Under the pieces are notes generated by a model. The model did not search any database. It was not told where the DNA came from and saw only the letters and a program-made list of their open reading frames with translations. The position numbers and the translations under genes were made by a program. From Schistosoma haematobium (Eukaryota > Platyhelminthes > Trematoda > Strigeidida > Schistosomatidae), in NCBI RefSeq assembly GCF_000699445.3, contig NC_067198.1:40337523-40401522 (forward strand): 64,000 nucleotides of DNA. The letters are read 5' to 3'. Shown one piece after another: positions 1 through 12,960 of the stretch (position 1 is the first letter of the stretch; each line of letters begins with the position of its first letter).

Positions 1-93
1 CAGAAAATAGATATTCAACATTTAACGCGGAGAAATACCCAACGATGGGGAAGGCGCGAATAGTGAATTGAATGGACGGGAGTTGATCGAGTG

Positions 94-110
94 GCATGGC
101 TCGGCCATGC
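94..110. other. Conserved 7-bp-stem hairpin in each unit (unit 1 example)
   Basis: GCATGGC, loop TCG, GCCATGC is a perfect inverted repeat at unit positions 94-110 in every unit and in partial unit 12. The same 17 bases are unchanged in the diverged paralogue at 46,111-46,127. The inverted older copy near 44,431-44,445 keeps one arm and the loop. Function is unknown. Confidence 0.6.
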
Positions 111-3100
111 AGGCGTGGTCCCTGCTGGATGTTATCTTATATCTCCTATTCATATTAAATATATTGTTCTTTCTCTAGCCTAAGCTTGTTCTTCATCATG
201 TATTGGTAGTTGTTACGATACGGTGAGTTGGTGTCGATGGTGTGACTTCCACGTAAGATCTTATAGATTAGGCAGTTATATCATGACAAATCTACAATTT
301 TAGGATTAGGTCTATTGTTAGAGCAGTACTAATATCATAGTAGACCATAATTCTACATTGGTGAGCCCAACTAAAGAAACGCAACCTATTATTGTTAATC
401 CTTATTTCCACCTTAACCTTCTCAATCGAATTTTATTTTTGTAAACCCACTATTCTAATAGTCCTTTGATTAATGGTCACATATATTATCGTAATGTTAT
501 ATCTATTAGTTCACATAACTTACTAGCTCAATCGATAATAAAAGTTGATCATCTATATCAACTAATTAGCTTTGATTGTTCGTTAACAAGCTTTAATAGC
601 ATTTACATGCTTCAGCAACATAGACTTGTTTAAACATCAAGCTCTAGCAAATATGACCTGCAAATAGCGTAAGTATACATTGACTAACAATGCAATCAAG
701 GACTAAATAGTTATCGGGATCTAATTATCAGTGTTCCTTCACCTAACACCTCATCCTGTTTTAAACTATGCACTATCCTGTAATATCTTTTCTTCTGACC
801 ACTGCCTGCCTAATTTCATATTTTCGAGTTCCATTGCCAAACAACAAGGATGACACCCCAAAAACATACGGTGAGTTTCATCTATAGGTTTTCTGCAATC
901 ATAAGGTCATTTTAGATGGCTCGTTCAATAACAACCACACAATTAACTGAATTCATTCGATTGTTCTAATCCGAGCGAGTGGCAGAAACGTCAACACCAT
1001 CAAGCACCCTGGAATTAATTTCCATACTGCATGTTTTATTCTGGATACTTTTGGATCATTACTACTCCTTACGAATGGCGTTATATATGTCGTACACTGA
1101 ATAATATAATTTTCAAAAATAATCAAGGCGAGTTCAACTATTTTACTGGATGATTTTTTTTGTACTTAACATGTATATGTTTTTCAGTTGCTTTTGCCAT
1201 ATATTTGTAAGTGTCACTAAGCTAAATGCAGTAACTTCTTATGGAAGGTTTATAACGCATCATATTCCTGCCTGAAGTTTCACAAGCAGTCTTAACTTTA
1301 AAATTATTTTCTGGTCATGTTCATTATTTTTAAATCGTCATATACGTCAACAACCTGCATGTTAACCTGGCCCATACATACGTCACACTATATCTCCATG
1401 TCTTACAAATTTAGAAATCATCTAGATCGCCTTTAACATTTATCAATAAACCCATCATAGTTGTTGTCGCTAATCGTATTTGGGTTTATGGATTGATTTA
1501 TCATATTAGCAGCCTAAAATGCGAACATAGTTTAAACAATAAGATTAAAAATTTAGGTACTATCAACTGTACTAGTAAAATAACTCAATCCTCAGGTAGC
1601 TGTTGGCTAAGCAAACACTTAAAATAAAAACTCCGTAGCCTACTAGAATTAACACTAAACGAATATTTCTGAATTGAAATTTATAATTAAATTAGGCGTC
1701 TCGGATTCTTTAACGTTGTAAATTTCTGATGATTTCGAATCACTTAAAGCAACAATACCTATTTTTCCACTGACTAATCCTAAATCAACACTATAACTAA
1801 TTAAATTTAATAGTTTCAGGATATCGGCATAAAGCATTGTCATAACTTGACAATCACGTAATATGACTGATAAAATTAATGAAACTATTAACGAAATATG
1901 TCAACAAATTGACTTATAATTACCATTAAATGTTGTTTTCTTGGTATCTTCATCCATCACAGATGATTACAGTATGTTTCTCTATCAGTTGCTCATTCAG
2001 TAAATATCTCAAAACCTTGTCAGTCTAATTGATGGTTTAGCGACACAATCATGCATGCAAATAATCAGTATAAGCAGTCGAGCAAATCTCCTGCAAACTG
2101 AAAATATCAATGTCGAATTTACCCCAACACTGACTAAGGTTCAAGCCATTATCATAGACATGAGTTGGGAGTGTACTCCCCCTGGTTACAACTTATGTTC
2201 TCTCTGATAATCACATGAGCATCCCTCACTATTAATCATCTTGTAAAATTTTATTTAGCTAAATACATCTTGCAGCACCACATCACCTCGTAATATGACA
2301 CAGGCCTAACTGATTTTAATAACTTATAACCACTATATCTCAATTAAATCGTATTCCGCCTTATGATAAACTGCATACTTGCAACTAACTTGTATGCCCA
2401 ATCAGCCAGCAAGTATAAATATAAATAAATAGTCTGCCGCAGATCAGAACATTGTGTCCAGAGCATGTCTCTTACGAATACACTCATGTTTAACGATTTG
2501 TTCCTAGCTATCTGTCCAAAATTCATATAATTATCATGTATTTAAATTTTATTTTGATAACCATTCATGTGTATTAGTAGTATTACTAAATTCTATCACG
2601 GTCAAGTAAAAATCAGATTGAGAAAATCTCCCCGTAACTAAATAAACCGTATCAAACTAACTGGAACACTAGTTGGAATTCTTCTCCACGGTATACTTTT
2701 GTTCCTTCAGTTAGCCTACTAATACAGATGCAATTGGAATTCAACTCATATGGACAACTTACCGGCATAATCGTTATTTGATTTCATAATTTAAACCAAA
2801 ACTAATACCAATATTAACATTTCTACAATATTCATCACTTTAATATTTCTAAACACAAAATACTTACTACCTATACGTTAAGTTATTAACCAACGGCTAT
2901 TAACACGCATCGTTTTTTATTATTATTATTATTGTAACCCCATTTTTTATAGCTCAAATAATCTTCACCCAAATTTTCATTTTAAGCGTGTCAAGCATGA
3001 AGGCAGATTTTTTTTAAAAAAATTATTACATGTATTTCCCGACCAGATGCTGCCGCCTTCTTTTGATTTATCTTTCAGCTTATCATTACCCGGAGAATTC

Positions 3101-3143
3101 TACCTATTCTTGGTAACCGGCGCGCGACGATCCCATCCAGTTT

Positions 3144-3154
3144 GGTGTCGAACC
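3144..3154 (-). promoter_or_regulatory. Possible RNA polymerase III B-box-like motif (unit 1 example)
   Basis: Read on the minus strand, the bases are GGTTCGACACC, which fits the B-box consensus GGTTCGANNCC. The motif recurs once per unit near unit position 3144. I could not find a convincing A box at normal spacing, and the paralogue at 46 kb lacks the motif, so this may be chance or a relic of a tRNA-derived repeat. Confidence 0.2.
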
Positions 3155-3241
3155 AACATCACGTTGATTCTGGTGGGAGAGTAGTGTAGTGGCATTGGAC
3201 AATAGCCACACAATCCACAAAGCTGTGAACACGAGACTACA

Positions 3242-6200
3242 CAGAAAATAGATATTCAACATTTAACGCGGAGAAATACCCAACGATGGGGAAGGCGCGA
3301 ATAGTGAATTGAATGGACGGGAGTTGATCGAGTGGCATGGCTCGGCCATGCAGGCGTGGTCCCTGCTGGATGTTATCTTATATCTCCTATTCATATTAAA
3401 TATATTGTTCTTTCTCTAGCCTAAGCTTGTTCTTCATCATGTATTGGTAGTTGTTACGATACGGTGAGTTGGTGTCGATGATGTGACTTCCACGTAAGAT
3501 CTTATAGATTAGGCAGTTATATCATGACAAATCTACAATTTTAGGATTAGGTCTATTGTTAGAGCAGTACTAATATCATAGTAGACCATAATTCTACATT
3601 GGTGAGCCCAACTAAAGAAACGCAACCTATTATTGTTAATCCTTATTTCCACCTTAACCTTCTCAATCGAATTTTATTTTTGTAAACCCACTATTCTAAT
3701 AGTCCTTTGATTAATGGTCACATATATTATCGTAATGTTATATCTATTAGTTCACATAACTTACTAGCTCAATCGATAATAAAAGTTGATCATCTATATC
3801 AACTAATTAGCTTTGATTGTTCGTTAACAAGCTTTAATAGCATTTACATGCTTCAGCAACATAGACTTGTTTAAACATCAAGCTCTAGCAAATATGACCT
3901 GCAAATAGCGTAAGTATACATTGACTAACAATGCAATCAAGGACTAAATAGTTATCGGGATCTAATTATCAGTGTTCCTTCACCTAACACCTCATCCTGT
4001 TTTAAACTATGCACTATCCTGTAATATCTTTTCTTCTGACCACTGCCTGCCTAATTTCATATTTTCGAGTTCCATTGCCAAACAACAAGGATGACACCCC
4101 CAAAAACATACGGTGAGTTTCATCTATAGGTTTTCTGCAATCATAAGGTCATTTTAGATGGCTCGTTCAATAACAACCACACAATTAACTGAATTCATTC
4201 GATTGTTCTAATCCGAGCGAGTGGCAGAAACGTCAACACCATCAAGCACCCTGGAATTAATTTCCATACTGCATGTTTTATTCTGGATACTTTTGGATCA
4301 TTACTACTCCTTACGAATGGCGTTATATATGTCGTACACTGAATAATATAATTTTCAAAAATAATCAAGGCGAGTTCAACTATTTTACTGGATGATTTTT
4401 TTTGTACTTAACATGTATATGTTTTTCAGTTGCTTTTGCCATATATTTGTAAGTGTCACTAAGCTAAATGCAGTAACTTCTTATGGAAGGTTTATAACGC
4501 ATCATATTCCTGCCTGAAGTTTCACAAGCAGTCTTAACTTTAAAATTATTTTCTGGTCATGTTCATTATTTTTAAATCGTCATATACGTCAACAACCTGC
4601 ATGTTAACCTGGCCCATACATACGTCACACTATATCTCCATGTCTTACAAATTTAGAAATCATCTAGATCGCCTTTAACATTTATCAATAAACCCATCAT
4701 AGTTGTTGTCGCTAATCGTATTTGGGTTTATGGATTGATTTATCATATTAGCAGCCTAAAATGCGAACATAGTTTAAACAATAAGATTAAAAATTTAGGT
4801 ACTATCAACTGTACTAGTAAAATAACTCAATCCTCAGGTAGCTGTTGGCTAAGCAAACACTTAAAATAAAAACTCCGTAGCCTACTAGAATTAACACTAA
4901 ACGAATATTTCTGAATTGAAATTTATAATTAAATTAGGCGTCTCGGATTCTTTAACGTTGTAAATTTCTGATGATTTCGAATCACTTAAAGCAACAATAC
5001 CTATTTTTCCACTGACTAATCCTAAATCAACACTATAACTAATTAAATTTAATAGTTTCAGGATATCGGCATAAAGCATTGTCATAACTTGACAATCACG
5101 TAATATGACTGATAAAATTAATGAAACTATTAACGAAATATGTCAACAAATTGACTTATAATTACCATTAAATGTTGTTTTCTTGGTATCTTCATCCATC
5201 ACAGATGATTACAGTATGTTTCTCTATCAGTTGCTCATTCAGTAAATATCTCAAAACCTTGTCAGTCTAATTGATGGTTTAGCGACACAATCATGCATGC
5301 AAATAATCAGTATAAGCAGTCGAGCAAATCTCCTGCAAACTGAAAATATCAATGTCGAATTTACCCCAACACTGACTAAGGTTCAAGCCATTATCATAGA
5401 CATGAGTTGGGAGTGTACTCCCCTGGTTACAACTTATGTTCTCTCTGATAATCACATGAGCATCCTCACTATTAATCATCTTGTAAAATTTTATTTAGCT
5501 AAATACATCTTGCAGCACCACATCACCTCGTAATATGACACAGGCCTAACTGATTTTAATAACTTATAACCACTATATCTCAATTAAATCGTATTCCGCC
5601 TTATGATAAACTGCATACTTGCAACTAACTTGTATGCCCAATCAGCCAGCAAGTATAAATATAAATAAATAGTCTGCCGCAGATCAGAACATTGTGTCCA
5701 GAGCATGTCTCTTACGAATACACTCATGTTTAACGATTTGTTCCTAGCTATCTGTCCAAAATTCATATAATTATCATGTATTTAAATTTTATTTTGATAA
5801 CCATTCATGTGTATTAGTAGTATTACTAAATTCTATCACGGTCAAGTAAAAATCAGATTGAGAAAATCTCCCCGTAACTAAATAAACCGTATCAAACTAA
5901 CTGGAACACTAGTTGGAATTCTTCTCCACGGTATACTTTTGTTCCTTCAGTTAGCCTACTAATACAGATGCAATTGGAATTCAACTCATATGGACAACTT
6001 ACCGGCATAATCGTTATTTGATTTCATAATTTAAACCAAAACTAATACCAATATTAACATTTCTACAATATTCATCACTTTAATATTTCTAAACACAAAA
6101 TACTTACTACCTATACGTTAAGTTATTAACCAACGGCTATTAACACGCATCGTTTTATTATTATTATTATTGTAACCCCATTTTTTATAGCTCAAATAAT

Positions 6201-6480
6201 CTTCACCCAAATTTTCATTTTAAGCGTGTCAAGCATGAAGGCAGATTTTTTTTAAAAAAATTATTACATGTATTTCCCGACCAGATGCTGCCGCCTTCTT
6301 TTTGATTTATCTTTCAGCTTATCATTACCCGGAGAATTCTACCTATTCTTGGTAACCGGCGCGCGACGATCCCATCCAGTTTGGTGTCGAACCAACATCA
6401 CGTTGATTCTGGTGGGAGAGTAGTGTAGTGGCATTGGACAATAGCCACACAATCCACAAAGCTGTGAACACGAGACTACA
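3242..6480 (+). repeat. Array unit 2
   Basis: Complete unit. Two one-base run shortenings (C run near 5420 and C run near 5465) open a 78-codon plus-strand frame at 5297-5533 that also occurs in unit 4 but not in the others. This shows that ORFs in the array come and go with run length. Confidence 0.95.
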
Positions 6481-9400
6481 CAGAAAATAGATATTCAACA
6501 TTTAACGCGGAGAAATACCCAACGATGGGGAAGGCGCGAATAGTGAATTGAATGGACGGGAGTTGATCGAGTGGCATGGCTCGGCCATGCAGGCGTGGTC
6601 CCTGCTGGATGTTATCTTATATCTCCTATTCATATTAAATATATTGTTCTTTCTCTAGCCTAAGCTTGTTCTTCATCATGTATTGGTAGTTGTTACGATA
6701 CGGTGAGTTGGTGTCGATGATGTGACTTCCACGTAAGATCTTATAGATTAGGCAGTTATATCATGACAAATCTACAATTTTAGGATTAGGTCTATTGTTA
6801 GAGCAGTACTAATATCATAGTAGACCATAATTCTACATTGGTGAGCCCAACTAAAGAAACGCAACCTATTATTGTTAATCCTTATTTCCACCTTAACCTT
6901 CTCAATCGAATTTTATTTTTGTAAACCCACTATTCTAATAGTCCTTTGATTAATGGTCACATATATTATCGTAATGTTATATCTATTAGTTCACATAACT
7001 TACTAGCTCAATCGATAATAAAAGTTGATCATCTATATCAACTAATTAGCTTTGATTGTTCGTTAACAAGCTTTAATAGCATTTACATGCTTCAGCAACA
7101 TAGACTTGTTTAAACATCAAGCTCTAGCAAATATGACCTGCAAATAGCGTAAGTATACATTGACTAACAATGCAATCAAGGACTAAATAGTTATCGGGAT
7201 CTAATTATCAGTGTTCCTTCACCTAACACCTCATCCTGTTTTAAACTATGCACTATCCTGTAATATCTTTTCTTCTGACCACTGCCTGCCTAATTTCATA
7301 TTTTCGAGTTCCATTGCCAAACAACAAGGATGACACCCCCAAAAACATACGGTGAGTTTCATCTATAGGTTTTCTGCAATCATAAGGTCATTTTAGATGG
7401 CTCGTTCAATAACAACCACACAATTAACTGAATTCATTCGATTGTTCTAATCCGAGCGAGTGGCAGAAACGTCAACACCATCAAGCACCCTGGAATTAAT
7501 TTCCATACTGCATGTTTTATTCTGGATACTTTTGGATCATTACTACTCCTTACGAATGGCGTTATATATGTCGTACACTGAATAATATAATTTTCAAAAA
7601 TAATCAAGGCGAGTTCAACTATTTTACTGGATGATTTTTTTTGTACTTAACATGTATATGTTTTTCAGTTGCTTTTGCCATATATTTGTAAGTGTCACTA
7701 AGCTAAATGCAGTAACTTCTTATGGAAGGTTTATAACGCATCATATTCCTGCCTGAAGTTTCACAAGCAGTCTTAACTTTAAAATTATTTTCTGGTCATG
7801 TTCATTATTTTTAAATCGTCATATACGTCAACAACCTGCATGTTAACCTGGCCCATACATACGTCACACTATATCTCCATGTCTTACAAATTTAGAAATC
7901 ATCTAGATCGCCTTTAACATTTATCAATAAACCCATCATAGTTGTTGTCGCTAATCGTATTTGGGTTTATGGATTGATTTATCATATTAGCAGCCTAAAA
8001 TGCGAACATAGTTTAAACAATAAGATTAAAAATTTAGGTACTATCAACTGTACTAGTAAAATAACTCAATCCTCAGGTAGCTGTTGGCTAAGCAAACACT
8101 TAAAATAAAAACTCCGTAGCCTACTAGAATTAACACTAAACGAATATTTCTGAATTGAAATTTATAATTAAATTAGGCGTCTCGGATTCTTTAACGTTGT
8201 AAATTTCTGATGATTTCGAATCACTTAAAGCAACAATACCTATTTTTCCACTGACTAATCCTAAATCAACACTATAACTAATTAAATTTAATAGTTTCAG
8301 GATATCGGCATAAAGCATTGTCATAACTTGACAATCACGTAATATGACTGATAAAATTAATGAAACTATTAACGAAATATGTCAACAAATTGACTTATAA
8401 TTACCATTAAATGTTGTTTTCTTGGTATCTTCATCCATCACAGATGATTACAGTATGTTTCTCTATCAGTTGCTCATTCAGTAAATATCTCAAAACCTTG
8501 TCAGTCTAATTGATGGTTTAGCGACACAATCATGCATGCAAATAATCAGTATAAGCAGTCGAGCAAATCTCCTGCAAACTGAAAATATCAATGTCGAATT
8601 TACCCCAACACTGACTAAGGTTCAAGCCATTATCATAGACATGAGTTGGGAGTGTACTCCCCCTGGTTACAACTTATGTTCTCTCTGATAATCACATGAG
8701 CATCCCTCACTATTAATCATCTTGTAAAATTTTATTTAGCTAAATACATCTTGCAGCACCACATCACCTCGTAATATGACACAGGCCTAACTGATTTTAA
8801 TAACTTATAACCACTATATCTCAATTAAATCGTATTCCGCCTTATGATAAACTGCATACTTGCAACTAACTTGTATGCCCAATCAGCCAGCAAGTATAAA
8901 TATAAATAAATAGTCTGCCGCAGATCAGAACATTGTGTCCAGAGCATGTCTCTTACGAATACACTCATGTTTAACGATTTGTTCCTAGCTATCTGTCCAA
9001 AATTCATATAATTATCATGTATTTAAATTTTATTTTGATAACCATTCATGTGTATTAGTAGTATTACTAAATTCTATCACGGTCAAGTAAAAATCAGATT
9101 GAGAAAATCTCCCCGTAACTAAATAAACCGTATCAAACTAACTGGAACACTAGTTGGAATTCTTCTCCACGGTATACTTTTGTTCCTTCAGTTAGCCTAC
9201 TAATACAGATGCAATTGGAATTCAACTCATATGGACAACTTACCGGCATAATCGTTATTTGATTTCATAATTTAAACCAAAACTAATACCAATATTAACA
9301 TTTCTACAATATTCATCACTTTAATATTTCTAAACACAAAATACTTACTACCTATACGTTAAGTTATTAACCAACGGCTATTAACACGCATCGTTTTATT

Positions 9401-9724
9401 ATTATTATTATTATTGTAACCCCATTTTTTATAGCTCAAATAATCTTCACCCAAATTTTCATTTTAAGCGTGTCAAGCATGAAGGCAGATTTTTTTTAAA
9501 AAAATTATTACATGTATTTCCCGACCAGATGCTGCCGCCTTCTTTTTGATTTATCTTTCAGCTTATCATTACCCGGAGAATTCTACCTATTCTTGGTAAC
9601 CGGCGCGCGACGATCCCATCCAGTTTGGTGTCGAACCAACATCACGTTGATTCTGGTGGGAGAGTAGTGTAGTGGCATTGGACAATAGCCACACAATCCA
9701 CAAAGCTGTGAACACGAGACTACA
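6481..9724 (+). repeat. Array unit 3
   Basis: Complete unit of the short class, without the LINE segment. No private substitution was noticed; its (ATT)n tract near 9400 is longer than in unit 2. Confidence 0.95.
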
Positions 9725-12700
9725 CAGAAAATAGATATTCAACATTTAACGCGGAGAAATACCCAACGATGGGGAAGGCGCGAATAGTGAATTGAATGGA
9801 CGGGAGTTGATCGAGTGGCATGGCTCGGCCATGCAGGCGTGGTCCCTGCTGGATGTTATCTTATATCTCCTATTCATATTAAATATATTGTTCTTTCTCT
9901 AGCCTAAGCTTGTTCTTCATCATGTATTGGTAGTTGTTACGATACGGTGAGTTGGTGTCGATGATGTGACTTCCACGTAAGATCTTATAGATTAGGCAGT
10001 TATATCATGACAAATCTACAATTTTAGGATTAGGTCTATTGTTAGAGCAGTACTAATATCATAGTAGACCATAATTCTACATTGGTGAGCCCAACTAAAG
10101 AAACGCAACCTATTATTGTTAATCCTTATTTCCACCTTAACCTTCTCAATCGAATTTTATTTTTGTAAACCCACTATTCTAATAGTCCTTTGATTAATGG
10201 TCACATATATTATCGTAATGTTATATCTATTAGTTCACATAACTTACTAGCTCAATCGATAATAAAAGTTGATCATCTATATCAACTAATTAGCTTTGAT
10301 TGTTCGTTAACAAGCTTTAATAGCATTTACATGCTTCAGCAACATAGACTTGTTTAAACATCAAGCTCTAGCAAATATGACCTGCAAATAGCGTAAGTAT
10401 ACATTGACTAACAATGCAATCAAGGACTAAATAGTTATCGGGATCTAATTATCAGTGTTCCTTCACCTAACACCTCATCCTGTTTTAAACTATGCACTAT
10501 CCCGTAATATCTTTTCTTCTGACCACTGCCTGCCTAATTTCATATTTTCGAGTTCCATTGCCAAACAACAAGGATGACACCCCCAAAAACATACGGTGAG
10601 TTTCATCTATAGGTTTTCTGCAATCATAAGGTCATTTTAGATGGCTCGTTCAATAACAACCACACAATTAACTGAATTCATTCGATTGTTCTAATCCGAG
10701 CGAGTGGCAGAAACGTCAACACCATCAAGCACCCTGGAATTAATTTCCATACTGCATGTTTTATTCTGGATACTTTTGGATCATTACTACTCCTTACGAA
10801 TGGCGTTATATATGTCGTACACTGAATAATATAATTTTCAAAAATAATCAAGGCGAGTTCAACTATTTTACTGGATGATTTTTTTGTACTTAACATGTAT
10901 ATGTTTTTCAGTTGCTTTTGCCATATATTTGTAAGTGTCACTAAGCTAAATGCAGTAACTTCTTATGGAAGGTTTATAACGCATCATATTCCTGCCTGAA
11001 GTTTCACAAGCAGTCTTAACTTTAAAATTATTTTCTGGTCATGTTCATTATTTTTAAATCGTCATATACGTCAACAACCTGCATGTTAACCTGGCCCATA
11101 CATACGTCACACTATATCTCCATGTCTTACAAATTTAGAAATCATCTAGATCGCCTTTAACATTTATCAATAAACCCATCATAGTTGTTGTCGCTAATCG
11201 TATTTGGGTTTATGGATTGATTTATCATATTAGCAGCCTAAAATGCGAACATAGTTTAAACAATAAGATTAAAAATTTAGGTACTATCAACTGTACTAGT
11301 AAAATAACTCAATCCTCAGGTAGCTGTTGGCTAAGCAAACACTTAAAATAAAAACTCCGTAGCCTACTAGAATTAACACTAAACGAATATTTCTGAATTG
11401 AAATTTATAATTAAATTAGGCGTCTCGGATTCTTTAACGTTGTAAATTTCTGATGATTTCGAATCACTTAAAGCAACAATACCTATTTTTCCACTGACTA
11501 ATCCTAAATCAACACTATAACTAATTAAATTTAATAGTTTCAGGATATCGGCATAAAGCATTGTCATAACTTGACAATCACGTAATATGACTGATAAAAT
11601 TAATGAAACTATTAACGAAATATGTCAACAAATTGACTTATAATTACCATTAAATGTTGTTTTCTTGGTATCTTCATCCATCACAGATGATTACAGTATG
11701 TTTCTCTATCAGTTGCTCATTCAGTAAATATCTCAAAACCTTGTCAGTCTAATTGATGGTTTAGCGACACAATCATGCATGCAAATAATCAGTATAAGCA
11801 GTCGAGCAAATCTCCTGCAAACTGAAAATATCAATGTCGAATTTACCCCAACACTGACTAAGGTTCAAGCCATTATCATAGACATGAGTTGGGAGTGTAC
11901 TCCCCTGGTTACAACTTATGTTCTCTCTGATAATCACATGAGCATCCTCACTATTAATCATCTTGTAAAATTTTATTTAGCTAAATACATCTTGCAGCAC
12001 CACATCACCTCGTAATATGACACAGGCCTAACTGATTTTAATAACTTATAACCACTATATCTCAATTAAATCGTATTCCGCCTTATGATAAACTGCATAC
12101 TTGCAACTAACTTGTATGCCCAATCAGCCAGCAAGTATAAATATAAATAAATAGTCTGCCGCAGATCAGAACATTGTGTCCAGAGCATGTCTCTTACGAA
12201 TACACTCATGTTTAACGATTTGTTCCTAGCTATCTGTCCAAAATTCATATAATTATCATGTATTTAAATTTTATTTTGATAACCATTCATGTGTATTAGT
12301 AGTATTACTAAATTCTATCACGGTCAAGTAAAAATCAGATTGAGAAAATCTCCCCGTAACTAAATAAACCGTATCAAACTAACTGGAACACTAGTTGGAA
12401 TTCTTCTCCACGGTATACTTTTGTTCCTTCAGTTAGCCTACTAATACAGATGCAATTGGAATTCAACTCATATGGACAACTTACCGGCATAATCGTTATT
12501 TGATTTCATAATTTAAACCAAAACTAATACCAATATTAACATTTCTACAATATTCATCACTTTAATATTTCTAAACACAAAATACTTACTACCTATACGT
12601 TAAGTTATTAACCAACGGCTATTAACACGCATCGTTTTATTATTATTATTATTGTAACCCCATTTTTTATAGCTCAAATAATCTTCACCCAAATTTTCAT

Positions 12701-12960
12701 TTTAAGCGTGTCAAGCATGAAGGCAGATTTTTTTAAAAAAATTATTACATGTATTTCCCGACCAGATGCTGCCGCCTTCTTTTGATTTATCTTTCAGCTT
12801 ATCATTACCCGGAGAATTCTACCTATTCTTGGTAACCGGCGCGCGACGATCCCATCCAGTTTGGTGTCGAACCAACATCACGTTGATTCTGGTGGGAGAG
12901 TAGTGTAGTGGCATTGGACAATAGCCACACAATCCACAAAGCTGTGAACACGAGACTACA
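9725..12960 (+). repeat. Array unit 4
   Basis: Complete unit, the shortest at 3236 bp. It carries C at 10503 (T in most units; C also in units 6 and 10), a seven-T run near 10870 (shared with units 5 and 11; eight T elsewhere), and the same two C-run shortenings as unit 2. Confidence 0.95.

Larger units (their letters stand above)
1..3241 (+). repeat. Array unit 1
   Basis: Complete unit in the arbitrary phase of the window. It has G at position 240, where the other units I compared have A. The diverged paralogue near 46,258 also has G, so unit 1 may keep the older base. Its C run near 855 is four long, as in unit 9; most others have five. Confidence 0.95.

Noticed and set aside
1655..1843. 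62-codon minus-strand ORF identical in all eleven units (also a 60-codon one at 2344-2526)
   Set aside because: Perfect preservation follows from unit identity and not from selection. The matching stretch of the diverged paralogue (about 47,510-47,700) has indels and many changes that break the frame, and no domain is recognisable.
4968..4990. Hammerhead ribozyme core (CTGATGA) within the unit
   Set aside because: CTGATGA is present, but a stem II and the following GAAA element are missing, so the fold cannot form.
5297..5533. 78-codon plus-strand ORF in units 2 and 4
   Set aside because: Exists only where two C runs are one base shorter; no homology and overlapped by an unrelated minus-strand frame.
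10678..10941. 87-codon minus-strand ORF in units 4, 5 and 11
   Set aside because: It depends on a seven-T run; units with eight T lose it. A gene toggled by homopolymer length in only three of eleven copies is not supported.
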